The notes beneath the pieces were generated by a model that was not told where the DNA came from, searched no databases, and saw nothing but the letters and a program-made list of their open reading frames with translations. Shown piece by piece: positions 18,311 through 29,799 of a stretch of DNA of 64,000 nucleotides. Position numbers and translations under genes: made by a program. Each line of letters begins with the position of its first letter. Position 1 is the stretch's first letter. Source of the DNA: Halomonas litopenaei (GTDB lineage: Bacteria; Pseudomonadota; Gammaproteobacteria; Pseudomonadales; Halomonadaceae); NCBI RefSeq assembly GCF_017303055.1, contig NZ_JAEKJT010000010.1:62001-126000 (forward strand), read 5' to 3'.

Positions 18311-19036
18311 ATGCTACCCTGGCTATCCCCCTACCCGGTCGCCTTTCCCAGCGTCGAGACGGCCCTTGACGACCCCGACGGCTTGTTGGCTGCAGGGGGC
18401 GACCTGACCCCCGAATGGTTGATTGCCGCCTATCGTCGCGGCATCTTTCCTTGGTACAGCGATGACCAGCCCATCCTGTGGTGGAGTCCGAATCCTCGCA
18501 TGGTACTTCGTCCCGACGAACTGCGCGTGCGTCGGAGTCTGTCCAAACGCGTCCGCAATGCAGGTTTTACGGTCACCGCCAATCGCGCCTTCACGTCGGT
18601 GGTTGCCGCCTGCGCTGCTCCCCGAGGTGGCGACCAGGATGGCACCTGGATCATCGACGAGATGCGCCGCGCCTATGACCAACTCCACCGCATGGGTGTG
18701 GCTCATTCGGTAGAAGTATGGCGTGACACCACTCTGGTAGGCGGGCTGTATGGTGTAGCACTTGGTCCTGTGTTCTTTGGCGAATCCATGTTCAGTCGCG
18801 AGGCTGACGCGTCCAAGATCGCCCTGGTCCACCTGGCACATGCGATGCAGCGGGGAGCCGGCAAGCTTATCGACTGCCAGATGCAGACCCCGCATCTGGC
18901 CAGCCTGGGCGCTAGAGGTATCGCCCGATCCGAGTTCATCGGCTATCTTGAGAAGTGGCTGGATGGCCTGGACACAGACGCTCTGGTCACGCCTGCGTGG
19001 TCTTTTGCTGACGTGGCTTGCGTCGACAACGTCTGA
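18311..19036 (+). CDS. aat: Leucyl/phenylalanyl-tRNA--protein transferase
   Basis: A 241-residue enzyme that moves Leu or Phe from aminoacyl-tRNA to proteins with N-terminal Arg or Lys, creating a type-2 N-degron. Signature regions are FPSVETALDDPDGLLAAGGDLTPEWLIAAYRRGIFPWY, WWSPNPRMVL, GTWIIDEMRRAYDQLHRMGVAHSVEVW, GGLYGVALGPVFFGESMFSR and IDCQMQTPHLASLGAR. The frame is open far upstream, but the protein begins at ATG 18311 with AGGGAG four bases before it. The opposite neighbour is ftsK, 139 bases away and divergent. bpt and infA follow on the same strand, and clpA/clpS a little further on. Confidence 0.95.
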   Translation: MLPWLSPYPVAFPSVETALDDPDGLLAAGGDLTPEWLIAAYRRGIFPWYSDDQPILWWSPNPRMVLRPDELRVRRSLSKRVRNAGFTVTANRAFTSVVAACAAPRGGDQDGTWIIDEMRRAYDQLHRMGVAHSVEVWRDTTLVGGLYGVALGPVFFGESMFSREADASKIALVHLAHAMQRGAGKLIDCQMQTPHLASLGARGIARSEFIGYLEKWLDGLDTDALVTPAWSFADVACVDNV

Positions 19037-19091
19037 CTCGGCGCTTGCCATCGCAGTGGGTGCATCGCCACGCCCCCTGCTGTGGGAATCA

Positions 19092-19181
19092 TTGAGTTGA
19101 GATGATTGAGTTGAGGTCATTGCAGCTCAGACCACGGCAGTTCAGACCACAGCAGTTGAGACCATGGCAGTTGAGACCATT
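19092..19181. repeat. 15-bp minisatellite between aat and bpt, six units
   Basis: Six 15-base units start at 19092, 19107, 19122, 19137, 19152 and 19167. The last four follow the consensus GCAGTTGAGACCATG closely; the first two are more diverged (TTGAGTTGAG, TGAGTTGAGGTCATT). The array lies 55 bases after the aat stop and ends 62 bases before the bpt start, so it falls in the leader of bpt if the two genes are co-transcribed. One frame would encode an LRPxQ-type repeat peptide, but it does not match the bpt frame and has no support as a gene. Confidence 0.9.
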
Positions 19182-19243
19182 GCAGCGGGTCATGCCTTTG
19201 CCTGACGACCGACGAGACGCCATCCGACAGGGAGACGGCCGCC

Positions 19244-19990
19244 TTGAGCAGCAACACACCGCGGCAACCGGTCCGCGACCTGAGGTTTTTCCTCACGGTG
19301 CCACACGCTTGCAGCTACCTGCCAGAAAAAGAGGCGACCACGCTGTTCCTTGATCCCAAGGAATCGCCGGGGCCGAGTGTATATGATGCGCTGACGCTGC
19401 TCGGCTTTCGGCGCAGCGGGCTTCACCTGTACCGCCCCCACTGCGAAGGCTGCCATGCCTGTGTCTCGGTGCGAATTCCTGTCGCGGAATTTCGCCCAAA
19501 CAGGAGCCAGAAACGCTTGATGCGGCGCAATGCCGATCTGACCGTCGATGTGGTACCTGCCCGCTTCGACTCTTCCCACTATGATCTCTATGCGCGCTAT
19601 ATCTGCACTCGCCACCACGATGGCGACATGTTCCCCCCAAGCCATGAACAGTACCGCACCTTTCTGAGTCTCGACCAGCCTTATGCCCGACTGCTGGAGA
19701 TGCGACTCGACGACAGGCTGGTGGCGGTCTCCGCCTTCGATGAACTCGGCCACGGCCTGTCAGCCATCTACACCTTCTTCGACCCCGAGCAGAGCCTCGA
19801 GAGGCGATCCCTTGGCACCCAGGCGGTGCTCACCCTGATCCAGATGGCGTCGGCGAAAGGGCTTGACCACGTATACCTGGGTTACTGGATCGAGGCGTGT
19901 CGCAAGATGAGCTACAAGAGCAACTTCACTCCCCTCGAAAGGCTGGACGGACGCCTGTGGCGCCGGCTGGTACCTACCGAACACGGCTGA
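19244..19990 (+). CDS. bpt: Aspartate/glutamate leucyl-tRNA--protein transferase (Bpt)
   Basis: A 248-residue member of the ATE/Bpt family. Bacterial Bpt transfers Leu to proteins with N-terminal Asp or Glu. The N-terminal Cys-rich part (CSYLPEKEATTLFLDP, then YRPHCEGCHACVSVRIPV) is the ATE N-domain. The C-terminal GNAT-like domain contains LVAVSAFDELGHGLSAIYTFFDP and YLGYWIEACRKMSYKSNF. The start is a TTG at 19244 with GGGAG nine bases upstream; no in-frame ATG makes a better N-terminus. It follows aat after a 15-bp repeat array and precedes infA. With aat, clpS and clpA it completes the N-degron pathway. Confidence 0.92.
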   Translation: MSSNTPRQPVRDLRFFLTVPHACSYLPEKEATTLFLDPKESPGPSVYDALTLLGFRRSGLHLYRPHCEGCHACVSVRIPVAEFRPNRSQKRLMRRNADLTVDVVPARFDSSHYDLYARYICTRHHDGDMFPPSHEQYRTFLSLDQPYARLLEMRLDDRLVAVSAFDELGHGLSAIYTFFDPEQSLERRSLGTQAVLTLIQMASAKGLDHVYLGYWIEACRKMSYKSNFTPLERLDGRLWRRLVPTEHG

Positions 19991-20263
19991 ACGCCTGGCG
20001 CTGTACCGCCCTGAGTCGCGCCAGGGTCGCCACTGCTCACTCGATCCAGACAGCCTATGCCGCCAGCAACGACGGCATGCCAGTGACAGGGTAAACGCCA
20101 AAGGCGTCAGACCTCAGCCTAGACATCTGCCGTTTTTTCAGGCAACTCACTTTGCCATCTGCCCCAGCATCCGGCAGAATATCGCGCTATCCTGACCAGA
20201 GTAACGGCAGTCGCGCCGCGCGGTCGGGCATCACTCTGTCTACACATGCGAGGATTCGCCTAT

Positions 20264-20482
20264 ATGGCACGCGAAGACCATATTGAAATGGAAGGCGTGG
20301 TCGTCGACACGCTTCCCAACACCATGTTCCGGGTCGAGCTGGAAAACGGCCACGTGGTCACCGCCCACATCTCGGGCAAGATGCGCAAGAACTACATCCG
20401 CATCCTGACCGGGGACAAGGTCAAGGTCGAGTTGACTCCCTATGACCTGTCCAAGGGTCGCATCGTATACCGTTCTCGTTGA
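20264..20482 (+). CDS. infA: Translation initiation factor IF-1
   Basis: A 72-residue S1/OB-fold protein that occupies the ribosomal A site during initiation. The sequence is canonical ([56 protein letters not shown]) and full length. Start at ATG 20264, with GAGGA eight bases upstream; an in-frame ATG six codons earlier would add residues that the family lacks. Its position beside aat and clpA matches the gene order in other gammaproteobacteria. No tRNA-Ser gene is found next to it, unlike E. coli. Confidence 0.98.
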   Translation: MAREDHIEMEGVVVDTLPNTMFRVELENGHVVTAHISGKMRKNYIRILTGDKVKVELTPYDLSKGRIVYRSR

Positions 20483-20516
20483 GATCGGCCGGCGTCAGCG
20501 CTTTGCGTAGACGCCA

Positions 20517-20561
20517 CTTGCCGGTATCGCGCCCGTCGGGCGTGCCCGCCTCGCCGGCAAG
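20517..20561 (+). terminator. Nested stem-loop downstream of infA
   Basis: An outer inverted repeat (CTTGCCGG / CCGGCAAG) encloses an inner hairpin (CGCCCG-T-CGGGCG, 20530-20542), 35 bases after the infA stop. There is no U-run, so this is a possible transcript end rather than a clear intrinsic terminator. The rest of 20483-20814 shows no gene. Confidence 0.4.
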
Positions 20562-20814
20562 CGCAGCTCCCTGATATTCGGGTCAATGCCCATCGGCATT
20601 CGGCCCCTATCGCCCAGTGCTGGAGCACACCTGACACTGGTGCTGGATAACACCGGAGCCTGGCGCAAACGCCGCCTGCTGCGCAGCCCACCCCTGCCAC
20701 GATTTATGTAGCAGGGTGGCGCTTGGCGTCCGGAACTCGCCTGCGTTTTTCACACCCTGCCGCCTTGCTGCCCTGTCCCGTGGGCAAGCGAGCCAGCAGG
20801 CGATACCTACAAGA

Positions 20815-20838
20815 ACGCCCTGTCATAAGACAGGGCGT
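20815..20838 (-). terminator. Stem-loop downstream of clpA
   Basis: A perfect 10-base stem (ACGCCCTGTC / GACAGGGCGT) with an ATAA loop, 58 bases beyond the clpA stop. It has the shape of an intrinsic terminator; the following U-content is modest. Confidence 0.65.
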
Positions 20839-20896
20839 CATCTCTTGCGTCAGCGGTGTCCTCAAGACTCGCTGCGGCCTAAACCAGAGAGCTCAG

Positions 20897-23173
20897 TCAG
20901 GGCGCATCGGCCAGCTCCACATCGGTGGAGAGATGCAACTCGCCACTTTCGAGGCTGACATGGACAACACCCCCGTGCTCAGCCAGATCTCCAAACAAGA
21001 TCATCTCGGCCAAGGGCTTCTTCAGCTTCTCCTGAATCAACCTTGCCATCGGGCGAGCTCCCATGTCCGGGTCATAGCCCATGGTCGCAAGCCAATCTCT
21101 CGCCTCGTCATCGACTTCCAGCTGAACACGTTTCTCGTCTAGCTGAGCCTGCAGTTCCACCAGGAACTTGTCGACCACGTTGCGCACCACCGGCTTGGGC
21201 AACGCCGAGAACTGGATAATGCCGTCCAGGCGATTGCGGAATTCCGGTGTAAAGGTCTTGCGAATCGCCTCCATGGCATCGGTGGAGTGATCCTGGGTCT
21301 GGAAGCCGATGGAGCGGCGCGTCGCGATCTCCACACCCGCGTTGGATGTCATGATCAGGATGACATGACGGAAGTCCGCCTCGCGACCATTGTTGTCGGT
21401 AAGACGCCCGTGATCCATCACCTGCAGCAGCAGGTTGAACACTTCCGGGTGTGCCTTCTCGATTTCATCCAGCAGCAGCACGCAATGGGGCTGTTTGGTC
21501 ACTGCTTCTGTCAGCAGGCCGCCCTGGTCATACCCTACATAGCCGGGAGGTGCGCCGATAAGACGTGAAACGGTGTGCCGCTCCATGTACTCCGACATGT
21601 CGAAGCGCAGCAGCTCGACGCCCATGATGTGCGCCAGCTGGCGAGCCACCTCGGTCTTGCCCACTCCCGTCGGGCCAGCAAACAGGAAGCTGCCCACTGG
21701 CTTGTCAGGAGACTTGAGCCCAGCGCGAGAGAGCTTGATCGCCGCCGCCAGGCTATCAATGGCCTCATCCTGGCCGAACACCAGCATCTTGAGGTCGCGA
21801 TCCAGATTCTCCAGCAGCTTGCGATCGGAGCTGGACACGCTCTTCGGCGGAATTCGAGCAATCGATGCGACTACCGCCTCGACCTGATCCACATCGATGG
21901 TATCGACACGCATCTCGGGCGGCAGCAAGCGCTGGTGAGCGCCCGCTTCGTCAATGACATCAATGGCCTTATCCGGCAGGAAGCGGTCGTTGATGTAACG
22001 GTCGGCCAAGCGGGCCGCGCTGTCGAGCGCAGCATCGGTGTACTTGAGCTGGTGATGCTCCTCGAAGCGCGAGCGCAAGCCCTTGAGGATCTTGATGGAG
22101 TCTTCCACCGAGGGAGCCAGGACGTCGACCTTCTGGAAACGACGCGCCAGCGCCCGGTCCTTCTCGAAGATCCCGCGGAACTCCTGGAAGGTGGTCGAAC
22201 CGATGCAGCGCAACTCGCCGGAAGACAGCAGAGGCTTGAGCAGGTTCGAGGCATCCATCACCCCGCCAGAGGCCGCCCCCGCGCCGATCACGGTATGAAT
22301 CTCGTCGATGAACAGAATCGCGTTGGGCAACTTACGCAATTCGGCCAGCAGGCTCTTCAAGCGCTTCTCGAAGTCACCGCGATACTTGGTACCCGCCAGC
22401 AGGGCGCCCATATCGAGGGAGTACACGACGGCATCCCCGATCACGTCGGGAACGTCCTCCTCGACGATGCGCTTGGCCAGGCCCTCGGCGATGGCTGTCT
22501 TGCCCACCCCGGCCTCGCCCACCAGCAGCGGATTGTTCTTGCGACGGCGTGCCAGAATCTGCACCACACGCTCAAGCTCGTGGTCACGGCCGATCAGCGG
22601 ATCGATCTTGCCCATACGCGCCTGTTCGTTGAGGTTGGTAGCAAACCCGGTCAACGGGTTGCCGCCGGCCTCGGTGCTGCCATCTTCAGCATCTTCTGCC
22701 TCCGGCGACGATGCCGCCGGGCTTTGACCGTGACCGGTCACCTTCGAAATACCGTGAGCGATATAGTTGACGGCGTCGACACGGGCCACGTTCTGCTGCT
22801 TCAGGAAGTAGACCGCCTGGCTCTCCTGCTCGGAGAAGATGGCCACCAGCACGTTGGCGCCCGTCACTTCGCTCTTGCCTGAAGACTGCACGTGGAAGAC
22901 CGCACGCTGCAGGACACGCTGGAACCCGAGGGTCGGCTGCGTCTCGCGCTCGGTCTGGTCTTCCGGAATCAGCGGCGTCGTGGAATTGATAAAGTCCTGC
23001 AGGTCAGACCGCAGCTTGTCGAGGTTGGCCCCGCAGGCACGCAGCACGTCTGATGCTGGCGCATTATCCAGAAGTGCCAGCAGCAGGTGCTCCACGGTCA
23101 TGAACTCGTGGCGCTTGGAGCGCGCCACGGTGAAGGCCGTGTTCAGGGTCAGTTCAAGTTCTTTGCTCAGCAT
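20897..23173 (-). CDS. clpA: ATP-dependent Clp protease ATP-binding subunit ClpA
   Basis: A 758-residue AAA+ unfoldase that feeds ClpP. The N-terminal ClpN repeat domain (about 1-145), which docks ClpS, is followed by AAA-1 with Walker A GEAGVGKTAIAEG (about residue 215) and Walker B AILFIDEIHT, then AAA-2 with GPTGVGKTEVARQ (about residue 495) and VLLLDEIEKAHPE. The ClpP-binding tripeptide lies in the ATRRSIGF segment of AAA-2. There is no ClpB-type middle coiled coil. Start at ATG 23173 with AAGGGG upstream. clpS is 180 bases upstream on the same strand. Full length for the family. Confidence 0.97.
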   Translation of the reverse strand: MLSKELELTLNTAFTVARSKRHEFMTVEHLLLALLDNAPASDVLRACGANLDKLRSDLQDFINSTTPLIPEDQTERETQPTLGFQRVLQRAVFHVQSSGKSEVTGANVLVAIFSEQESQAVYFLKQQNVARVDAVNYIAHGISKVTGHGQSPAASSPEAEDAEDGSTEAGGNPLTGFATNLNEQARMGKIDPLIGRDHELERVVQILARRRKNNPLLVGEAGVGKTAIAEGLAKRIVEEDVPDVIGDAVVYSLDMGALLAGTKYRGDFEKRLKSLLAELRKLPNAILFIDEIHTVIGAGAASGGVMDASNLLKPLLSSGELRCIGSTTFQEFRGIFEKDRALARRFQKVDVLAPSVEDSIKILKGLRSRFEEHHQLKYTDAALDSAARLADRYINDRFLPDKAIDVIDEAGAHQRLLPPEMRVDTIDVDQVEAVVASIARIPPKSVSSSDRKLLENLDRDLKMLVFGQDEAIDSLAAAIKLSRAGLKSPDKPVGSFLFAGPTGVGKTEVARQLAHIMGVELLRFDMSEYMERHTVSRLIGAPPGYVGYDQGGLLTEAVTKQPHCVLLLDEIEKAHPEVFNLLLQVMDHGRLTDNNGREADFRHVILIMTSNAGVEIATRRSIGFQTQDHSTDAMEAIRKTFTPEFRNRLDGIIQFSALPKPVVRNVVDKFLVELQAQLDEKRVQLEVDDEARDWLATMGYDPDMGARPMARLIQEKLKKPLAEMILFGDLAEHGGVVHVSLESGELHLSTDVELADAP

Positions 23174-23353
23174 GGCAGTCCCCTTCTCGCCGCCTAGGGC
23201 TTGCGTCGGATCTTTTATGGTCCGGCACCATCAACATCGGGTACAAATGGCGCCGTTGCAAGTTCTTCGTCAACGAAGGACGCGTCTCCGTTAACGCATG
23301 TGCCGCCTCATGCGCCCACATCACAGGCAGATCAGCGATTCTCAGGATTCCAC

Positions 23354-23740
23354 CTAGTCCGCCGCTTCTATATCGCTCAGCAGAGGATGCTGACACTCCC
23401 TGGCATACTCGTTGACCTGGTGACTCTTGGTCTCGGCAATGTCGTGGGTAAAGACGCCACAGGTGGCTTTGCCATGGCTGTGCACTGTCAGCATGATCTG
23501 CACGGCCGTCTCGCTATCCAGGTGAAAGAACGTCCTGAGAACCTCCACCACAAACTCCATGGGGGTGAAGTCGTCATTATGCAAGACAACCTTATACATG
23601 GGTGGCTTGGCTAACTCAGGATCGGCTTCCTGAGTGGCCAGGTCACCGTCGTCCTGTTCGTCGGGCTCTCCCGGCGGACGCGTCATTCCTGCCACCGGCA
23701 TCTGGATCCAGAGCGGATCCTCGTCTCTTGCGTTGAACAT
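23354..23740 (-). CDS. clpS: ATP-dependent Clp protease adaptor ClpS
   Basis: A 128-residue adaptor that binds N-degron residues (Leu, Phe, Trp, Tyr) and delivers them to ClpA. A flexible acidic N-terminal extension of about 45 residues comes before the core [23 protein letters not shown], whose HNDD.TPMEFV residues form the degron pocket, then the [16 protein letters not shown] segment. ATG 23740 is chosen; an ATG 16 codons upstream is open but gives an unlikely N-terminus. The extension is longer than that of E. coli ClpS. Same strand as clpA, directly upstream of it. Confidence 0.95.
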   Translation of the reverse strand: MFNARDEDPLWIQMPVAGMTRPPGEPDEQDDGDLATQEADPELAKPPMYKVVLHNDDFTPMEFVVEVLRTFFHLDSETAVQIMLTVHSHGKATCGVFTHDIAETKSHQVNEYARECQHPLLSDIEAAD

Positions 23741-23871
23741 AGGCCTCACACTGTCAATCGGGTGCCCGCGCTCACCCGCGTCGAGCATTGGACGTCTGGG
23801 GCGCGGTAGGGTTCCCTCTCATTATCGGGAATCCCGACGCGGCTTTCACCCTCTACGCGGACAAAATGCAA

Positions 23872-23901
23872 AAGGCCCTCGCCGGCGAGGGCGAGGGCCT
23901 T
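23872..23901 (-). terminator. Rho-independent terminator of icd
   Basis: A 12-base perfect stem (AAGGCCCTCGCC and its complement) with a 6-base loop, about 50 bases past the icd stop. On the leftward transcript it is followed by UUUGCAUUUUGUC. It separates icd from clpS. Confidence 0.85.
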
Positions 23902-23952
23902 GTCTGTCAGCACTGACAACGAGCAGGACGGCTCGTCGCTCGGTGCAGTCGC

Positions 23953-25209
<1,257 letters not shown>

Positions 25210-25353
25210 TGAGAACTCCCCTGTCAGGTCTATTCAGTGGAGCGCGGAGTATAGCATTACCCCCAGCGCCCGGAGTAGGCTTTGTCGACAATCTTTGCAA
25301 ATGACCGCACGAGCCCCGTCAGACGGGCCTCGTCAGGACTACCGAGCCAGCCC

Positions 25354-25941
25354 ATGAGTCAACTCTACCTGCTGCACAAGCCCTACCGCGTGCTGTCCCA
25401 GTTCACCGATGAGCAGGGACGCGATACGCTGGCGTCGCTCATCGATGTACCCGACATCTACCCTGCCGGACGTCTCGACTACGACTCGGAGGGGCTTTTG
25501 TTGCTCAGCGACGACGGTGAGTTGATTCATCGTATCAGCCACCCCCGCCACAAGCAGCCCAAGACGTACCGTGTGCTGGTTGAAGGACAGGCGGATCAGC
25601 GCGCTCTGGACGCCCTTGCAAAAGGCGTCACGCTCAAGGACGGACCGACCCGACCTGCCAAGGTACGACGCCTTGTCCACAGCGGCCTGCCGGAGCGTGA
25701 ACCACCTCTCGACCCGAAACGCCATCCTGATACCTGCTGGCTGGAGCTGACCATCAGCGAAGGGCGAAACCGCCAGGTGCGCAGAATGACAGCACACGTC
25801 GGGTACCCCACACTTAGACTTGTACGGGTGGCCATTGGCCCATGGAACCTGGACGGGCTGGCGCCGGGGCAATGGCAGCGTCAGACGCTGCATGCACCCA
25901 AGCGCCCGAGAACCGCATCCCCAGCGAGGAGACGCCGATAA
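25354..25941 (+). CDS. rluE: 23S rRNA pseudouridine(2457) synthase
   Basis: A 195-residue pseudouridine synthase of the RsuA/RluB/E/F family without an S4 domain, as expected for RluE. The catalytic Asp is in AGRLDYDSEGLLLLSDDG (about residue 45); further hallmarks are PKTYRVLVEG and ISEGRNRQVRRMTAHVGYPTLRLVRVAIG. Start at ATG 25354; the frame is open upstream, but this start gives the family N-terminus MSQLYLLHKPY. The stop TAA overlaps the nudJ ATG by one base (TAATG), which suggests translational coupling. It begins the run rluE-nudJ-mnmA-hflD-purB seen in E. coli. Confidence 0.93.
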   Translation: MSQLYLLHKPYRVLSQFTDEQGRDTLASLIDVPDIYPAGRLDYDSEGLLLLSDDGELIHRISHPRHKQPKTYRVLVEGQADQRALDALAKGVTLKDGPTRPAKVRRLVHSGLPEREPPLDPKRHPDTCWLELTISEGRNRQVRRMTAHVGYPTLRLVRVAIGPWNLDGLAPGQWQRQTLHAPKRPRTASPARRRR

Positions 25942-26387
25942 TGCGATGGACCCCTTATGTGACCGTGGCCACCGTGGTCGAACGCGCCGGGCGCTTCTTG
26001 ATGGTGGAAGAGGACCATGGCGGCCCTCATACCCTGTTCAATCAGCCCGCAGGCCATCTGGAACCCGGTGAGCGCATTCGCGATGGCGCACTGCGTGAAG
26101 TCGCCGAGGAGACCGCCTGGCGGGTGGGTATCACCGACTATCTGGGCATGTACGTGTATCAGACCAAGGACGGCAAGGCGTTTCACAGCCACGCGTTTCT
26201 GGGCATGGCGCTGGCCCACCTGGGTACCGAGCTTGACCGCGATATCCACGCCATCCACTGGCTGACCCTGGAAGAAATCGAAGCACTGGATCGGGACGGA
26301 CGTCTACGCAGCCCTCTGGTGCTTAAACGTATCCGCGATGCCCTGGCTGGCAAGACCTTTCCCATGGACGTGCTCCACGAGCGGTGA
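25941..26387 (+). CDS. nudJ: Nudix hydrolase NudJ (thiamine pyrophosphate/nucleotide phosphatase)
   Basis: A 148-residue Nudix hydrolase. E. coli NudJ hydrolyses HMP-pyrophosphate, thiamine pyrophosphate and nucleoside di/triphosphates. The Nudix box is GHLEPGERIRDGALREVAEETAWRVG (about residues 36-61) with all metal-binding glutamates. The N-terminus RWTPYVTVATVVERAGRFLMVEE fits the subfamily. The ATG overlaps the rluE stop by one base, with GCGAGGAG about ten bases upstream. A TATAAT-type promoter between this gene and mnmA suggests the downstream genes can also be transcribed on their own. Confidence 0.92.
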   Translation: MRWTPYVTVATVVERAGRFLMVEEDHGGPHTLFNQPAGHLEPGERIRDGALREVAEETAWRVGITDYLGMYVYQTKDGKAFHSHAFLGMALAHLGTELDRDIHAIHWLTLEEIEALDRDGRLRSPLVLKRIRDALAGKTFPMDVLHER

Positions 26388-26414
26388 GGCTTCGGTTGAG
26401 CGCCGCATTTCGTG

Positions 26415-26420
26415 TATAAT
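26415..26420 (+). promoter_or_regulatory. Candidate -10 element upstream of mnmA
   Basis: A perfect TATAAT hexamer, 33 bases before the mnmA ATG, lies in the 66-base gap after nudJ. A -35 match at normal spacing is poor (TCGGTT at 26392-26397); a TTGAGC at 26396 is too close. It may be a -10-dominant promoter for mnmA-hflD. Confidence 0.5.
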
Positions 26421-26453
26421 ATCCGCCCCTGCACCACCACCCCGAGAGTTGTT

Positions 26454-27562
26454 ATGTCAGCGTCCAACGGCAAAGTCATCGTCGGCATGTCCGGCGGAGT
26501 CGATTCCTCCGTTTCCGCACTGCGCCTGATCGAACAGGGATATCAGGTAGAAGGTCTGTTCATGAAGAACTGGGACGAGGACGACGGCACCGAATACTGC
26601 ACCGCCATGGAGGATCTGGCGGACGCCCAGGCCGTGTGCGAAAAACTCGACATCCCCCTGCATACCGCCAATTTTGCCGCTGAATACTGGGACAATGTGT
26701 TCGAGCACTTCCTGGCAGAGTACAAGGCTGGCCGCACGCCGAATCCGGATATCCTGTGCAACCGCGAGATCAAGTTCAAGGTGTTCCTTGATTACGCAGA
26801 GATGCTGGGAGCCGAGATGATCGCCACCGGCCACTATGTCCGCCGCGGTGAGCGCGATGGCCGTCCTCGCCTGCTGAAGGGCCTGGATGGCAACAAGGAC
26901 CAGAGCTATTTTCTGCACGCGGTGCCGGAAGCGGCCATCGCCCGCACGCTGTTCCCTGTGGGCGAGATCGAAAAGCCGGAAGTTCGTGCCATTGCCGAGC
27001 GCCACGGTCTGGTCACCGCCAGGAAGAAGGACTCCACGGGCATCTGCTTCATCGGCGAACGACGCTTCAGCGATTTCCTCAAGCAGTATCTTCCGGCTCA
27101 GCCCGGCCGCATCGAGACACCTGATGGTGACGACATCGGCGAACATATGGGACTGATGTACTACACCCTGGGACAGCGTCAGGGGCTCGGTATCGGCGGC
27201 CTCGCCAACTACTCCGAGGACCCCTGGTACGTGGCTGGCAAGGATCTGGAGCGTAATGTCCTGGTGGCCGTGCAAGGCAAGCATCACTCTCTGCTCTACA
27301 CCGACAGCCTGGCCACTGAAGCCATGGACTGGGTAGCCGGTCACGCTCCCTGCCAGCAGGGTCGCTTCACTGCCAAGACGCGCTACCGTCAGGAGGACGT
27401 GCCCTGCACGCTGACCAGCATGGCGGACGGCGGTGTCGAGGTTTACTTCGATGAGCCTCAACGCGCCGTGACACCCGGCCAGTCACTGGTCATCTACGAC
27501 GGAGATGTCTGCCTCGGTGGCGGCGTCATCCGACACACCTGGAACGCCAAGGAGCGCGCGGC

Positions 27563-27566
<4 letters not shown>
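26454..27566 (+). CDS. mnmA: tRNA-specific 2-thiouridylase MnmA
   Basis: A 370-residue enzyme that adds the 2-thio group to wobble uridine-34 of Lys, Glu and Gln tRNAs. The PP-loop motif [13 protein letters not shown] (about residues 10-22) binds ATP. The catalytic cysteines are in [13 protein letters not shown] (about residue 101) and [12 protein letters not shown] (about residue 198). It also contains GHYVRR and DQSYFLH. Start at ATG 26454, the family N-terminus. Its last four bases overlap the start of hflD (ATGA). Full length. Confidence 0.96.
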
Positions 27567-29625
<2,059 letters not shown>

Positions 29626-29693
29626 CCCGGCTGCGGCCTCACGCAGCGTCTGTTCGCGACGTTGCTGTGCTCGCGGCAGCTGTCAGACCCGTT

Positions 29694-29719
29694 CTCACCC
29701 CACCCTATGGTGGGGTGAG
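29694..29719 (+). terminator. Stem-loop downstream of purB
   Basis: A perfect 11-base stem (CTCACCCCACC / GGTGGGGTGAG) around CTAT, 68 bases after the purB stop and 80 bases before roxA. The U-content after it is low. Confidence 0.65.
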
Positions 29720-29799
29720 GCGTATTCAGTCCTTGCCCTTGCACTCATCACATGCTCGACTGCCCAGCGAGCCGCTTCTCACCATCATCAGGAATCATC

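Noticed and set aside
19102-19353. Open frame encoding LRPxQ repeats between aat and bpt
   Set aside because: It is generated by the 15-bp repeat and overlaps the start of bpt in another frame, with no ribosome-binding site.
20483-20896. tRNA-Ser gene, as found beside infA in E. coli
   Set aside because: No cloverleaf, GTTC-type T-arm or acceptor pairing could be found; only hairpins are present.
21575-22882. 435-residue frame antisense to clpA
   Set aside because: A shadow of a GC-rich coding strand; no recognisable domain. The same applies to long antisense frames opposite icd (24022-25212), aceA (31833-32927) and the acyl-CoA synthetase gene (10119-11219).
29626-29799. phoP/phoQ between purB and roxA, as in E. 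coli
   Set aside because: Only 174 bases with a terminator hairpin are present; there is no two-component gene here.
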